This document shows positions 6,056 to 7,789 of a DNA stretch of 7,789 nucleotides, one piece after another. The DNA comes from Oligoflexales bacterium (GTDB lineage Bacteria; Bdellovibrionota; Oligoflexia; Oligoflexales; Oligoflexaceae), in NCBI GenBank assembly GCA_015232735.1, contig JADFZC010000108.1, positions 1 to 7,789 of the forward strand, read 5' to 3'. Numbering within the stretch: the stretch's first letter is position 1; every line of letters starts with the position of its first letter. The position numbers and the translations under genes were made by a program. The notes beneath the pieces are model-generated. The model was not told the origin of the DNA and did no database searches. It saw only the letters and a program-made list of their open reading frames with translations.

Positions 6056-7427
6056 GAAAAGAGATATCTTAACATATTTATATAATTGGTTATTATCCAA
6101 AAGAAGGAAACCGCTTGTTCTGCGTGGAGCCAGACAGGTGGGCAAATCAACTGCAGTTCGTATGTTCGCAGCTGAACAAAAGCTGACTCTATACGAAATC
6201 AATCTCGAACGTCATCCTGTACTGGAAAAAATTTTTGCAACTCTCGATGTGGCGCTCATTCGTTCACATCTGGAAGGCATTTTGAAGAGGCAGATAGATG
6301 AACGTGGATCATTGCTTTTTTTGGATGAAGTTCAGGCGACTCCGCATGCTTTGGCGGCACTGCGATATTTTTATGAGGAATGGCCTGATTTGGCGGTCAT
6401 TGCCGCCGGGTCATTGTTGGAGTTTACCTTATCTGAGCACTCGTTTTCCATGCCGGTAGGACGCATTGAGTACGCATTCATTCAGCCATTGTCCTTCTCT
6501 GAATTTCTCCTTGCAAAAGGTGAACAGTGGCTTTTAAATCTATTAAAAACTTATCAAATTGAGAGTCCATGGGCAAGTTCCACCCATGAACAGCTTTTAA
6601 AGCTGCTCAGAGTTTACAACCTGATTGGTGGCATGCCTGAGGTGGTTGCACATCATTGTGCCGAACCGCAAAGTCAGGATTGGAAAAAAATTCAGGAACA
6701 AATTGTCGCAACTTATCGGGATGACTTTGCCAAATATGAAAAAAAATCGCAATTGCCGCTCCTACAGACAGTTTATGATCGTTTGCCTGTCGAAATCGGC
6801 CGCAAAATCAAATCCAGTTTAATCGCCGCCGACAAACGTGCCTCGCAAGTGAGATCGTGTATTTATCACTTAGCGCAAGCGCGTTTAATAAGGCCAACAT
6901 ATCATAGCAACGCTGACGGTGTTCCTATTGGTGCGCAAATCGATGATAAAATCTTCAAAGTTTATTGGCTGGATGTAGGATTACTGAATAGGATGGTAGG
7001 GCTGGATCTGCCGCTTGTAGGTACCGATGAGTCGATCTATTTTAAGGGCAAACTTGCGGAACAGTTTATTGCCCAACATCTTTGTAGCATCGGAGGATCC
7101 AGTGATCGTCAGTCACTCTATTATTGGTTGCGAGAGGGCAAAACCGGCAATGCCGAAGTCGACTTTCTCATTCAGAAAGGGACAGAAATTATTCCCATCG
7201 AGGTAAAAAGCGGCAAATCCGGGACGATGAAGTCGCTTATTCAATTTATTGCTCTGCACAATTCTAACCGTGCCGTCAAATTTAGCCTTGATATGCCAAT
7301 GATTGAAAAGGCCTGTCATAGTACCATTACCTCAAAAGGAGAGTTACAAGTCACATTCGATCTTTATCATCTGCCGCTATATTTTGTCGATGAACTTGAG
7401 CGGTTGCTTGAGAATAGGGACACATAA
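6054..7427 (+). CDS. AAA ATPase with DUF4143 and PD-(D/E)XK-like C-terminus
   Basis: A 457-residue member of the AAA_14/DUF4143 group of prokaryotic ATPases, often found in mobile or poorly conserved regions; no confirmed biochemical role is known to me. Walker A is GARQVGKS at 25-32, Walker B LLFLDE at 87-92, and a sensor-like AAGSLLEF at 117-124. The C-terminal domain has Glu336 (LAEQF), Asp370 (EVDF) and Glu383-x-Lys385 (IEVKSG), the layout of a restriction-endonuclease-like fold. The TTG at 6054 is six bases after AGGGGGG (6042-6048), whereas the alternative GTG at 6048 lies within that site; other family members also begin near a KRD motif. Arginine codons are mostly CGN (16 of 26, ten CGT), unlike the AGG-rich neighbours, pointing to acquisition. 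The last residues (ENRDT) and stop come from a stray MITE tip. Confidence 0.88.
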   Translation: MKRDILTYLYNWLLSKRRKPLVLRGARQVGKSTAVRMFAAEQKLTLYEINLERHPVLEKIFATLDVALIRSHLEGILKRQIDERGSLLFLDEVQATPHALAALRYFYEEWPDLAVIAAGSLLEFTLSEHSFSMPVGRIEYAFIQPLSFSEFLLAKGEQWLLNLLKTYQIESPWASSTHEQLLKLLRVYNLIGGMPEVVAHHCAEPQSQDWKKIQEQIVATYRDDFAKYEKKSQLPLLQTVYDRLPVEIGRKIKSSLIAADKRASQVRSCIYHLAQARLIRPTYHSNADGVPIGAQIDDKIFKVYWLDVGLLNRMVGLDLPLVGTDESIYFKGKLAEQFIAQHLCSIGGSSDRQSLYYWLREGKTGNAEVDFLIQKGTEIIPIEVKSGKSGTMKSLIQFIALHNSNRAVKFSLDMPMIEKACHSTITSKGELQVTFDLYHLPLYFVDELERLLENRDT

Positions 7428-7445
7428 ATGAGAATGGGGACACAT
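7411..7445 (+). repeat. Tandem copies of the MITE left tip at the ATPase 3' end
   Basis: AGAATAGGGACACAT (7411-7425) is repeated as AGAATGGGGACACAT (7431-7445), 14 of 15 identical with a 20-base period. The second is the start of copy B; the first lies inside the ATPase gene and provides its stop codon (7425-7427). Confidence 0.8.
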
Positions 7446-7696
7446 GACGTTACCTGTGAGATTGAATTATGTCTATACGGGTGACTTATAATCCTGAAAG
7501 AAATTGGTATATTCATATGCTTGGAAATGTTGCAATAGAAGGATATGAGATAATCACAAGGCATTCCTGAATACGAAACTCCGTTTTTTATGTATTTTCT
7601 GAACAAAATGCACGGAATTTTTTTGTAAAGGGATTATATAAAAACCTGAGTGAGGCACAGGCAGCCCTTGCAGATAGGGTAACGTCGTGTGTCCCC
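7436..7696 (+). mobile_element. MITE-like element, copy B
   Basis: A 261-bp element in the same orientation as copy A, about 93% identical apart from a 5-base insertion. Terminal inverted repeats are at 7436-7454 and 7678-7696 (inverted), 18 of 19 identical. The right end is followed by AATAAC and a partial repeat of that tip (CCAATAAC, 7702-7709). Unlike copy A it retains a 33-codon frame at 7469-7570 beginning MSIRVTYNPERNWY; copy A is frameshifted there, so this is more likely a relic than a gene. Its right end lies 30 bases before the start of the next gene. Confidence 0.8.
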
Positions 7697-7726
7697 AATA
7701 ACCAATAACAAAAGGAGAACTGTATA

Positions 7727-7789
7727 ATGCAGGAACCAATAAAAATAAACCTCGCAAATCTTCCGACGCCGATTCAGAAACTGGAGAGG
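7727..7789 (+). CDS. PLP-dependent D-cysteine desulfhydrase / ACC deaminase-like protein (5' end only)
   Basis: Only the first 21 codons are in the window. They read MQEPIKINLANLPTPIQKLE plus an Arg. The LANLPTPIQKLER segment matches the N-terminal signature of the family (L-x-x-x-PTPL-x-x-L-x-RLS) that precedes the PLP-binding lysine domain. Members cleave D-cysteine to pyruvate, ammonia and sulfide, or act on 1-aminocyclopropane-1-carboxylate. AAAGGAG at 7711-7717 lies nine bases before the ATG. The MITE copy B ends just upstream, so the original promoter has probably been displaced. The family call rests on a short stretch. Confidence 0.6.
   Translation, partial: MQEPIKINLANLPTPIQKLER

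Noticed and set aside
5743..6150. Minus-strand 135-codon frame through copy A, with a related frame in copy B (7554-7757)
   Set aside because: The frames agree because the underlying repeats agree. They begin in unrelated flanking DNA (antisense to the ATPase gene or to the last gene), include repeated peptides from stacked tips, and lack start signals.

Overview
The window looks like a bacterial chromosome segment of moderate G+C content. The gene content (MtnA, an NfeD/slipin pair, DUF4143-type ATPase, tRNAs without encoded CCA) would fit Desulfobacterota (deltaproteobacteria) or a relative such as Nitrospirota. That placement is inference; no single gene fixes the taxon. The host-type genes share a marked preference for AGG/AGA arginine codons.

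Layout. 1-100: two or three strong stem-loops, two of which share a 12-base core; they resemble the ends of IS200/IS605-type elements. 234-1292 (+): mtnA, methionine salvage, followed within 70 bases by tRNA-Val(TAC) with its own likely promoter. 1436-1708: AT-rich spacer holding a small stem-loop and a palindrome over a likely promoter. 1709-1909 (+): a 66-residue zinc-ribbon protein. 1918-2901 (-): a convergent secreted or lipid-anchored protein whose C-terminal half contains a duplicated four-cysteine module. 2902-3287: regulatory spacer with a 27-base palindrome and two stem-loops. 3294-5457 (+): a two-gene operon encoding a membrane ClpP-class serine protease of the NfeD family and an SPFH/slipin protein, a well-known partner pair in membrane quality control. 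5582-5655: tRNA-Met(CAT).

From 10 bases after that tRNA to 30 bases before the last gene, the window is accessory DNA. Two about 260-bp MITE-like elements in direct orientation (about 93% identical, 20-bp terminal inverted repeats ending in GGGGACACA) bracket one gene, an AAA ATPase with DUF4143 and a PD-(D/E)XK-like C-terminus. The ATPase gene uses arginine codons unlike its neighbours. Its last codons and stop are supplied by a stray element tip, and its ribosome binding site can be masked by an inverted repeat. Fragments of element ends are tandemly duplicated at the outer and inner borders, which suggests repeated insertion or slippage at these ends. The window closes with the first 21 codons of a probable PLP-dependent D-cysteine desulfhydrase/ACC deaminase-like gene.

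No CRISPR array, complete transposase or classical defence operon is visible. The most unusual material is the element-ATPase-element cassette and the Cys-module lipoprotein.
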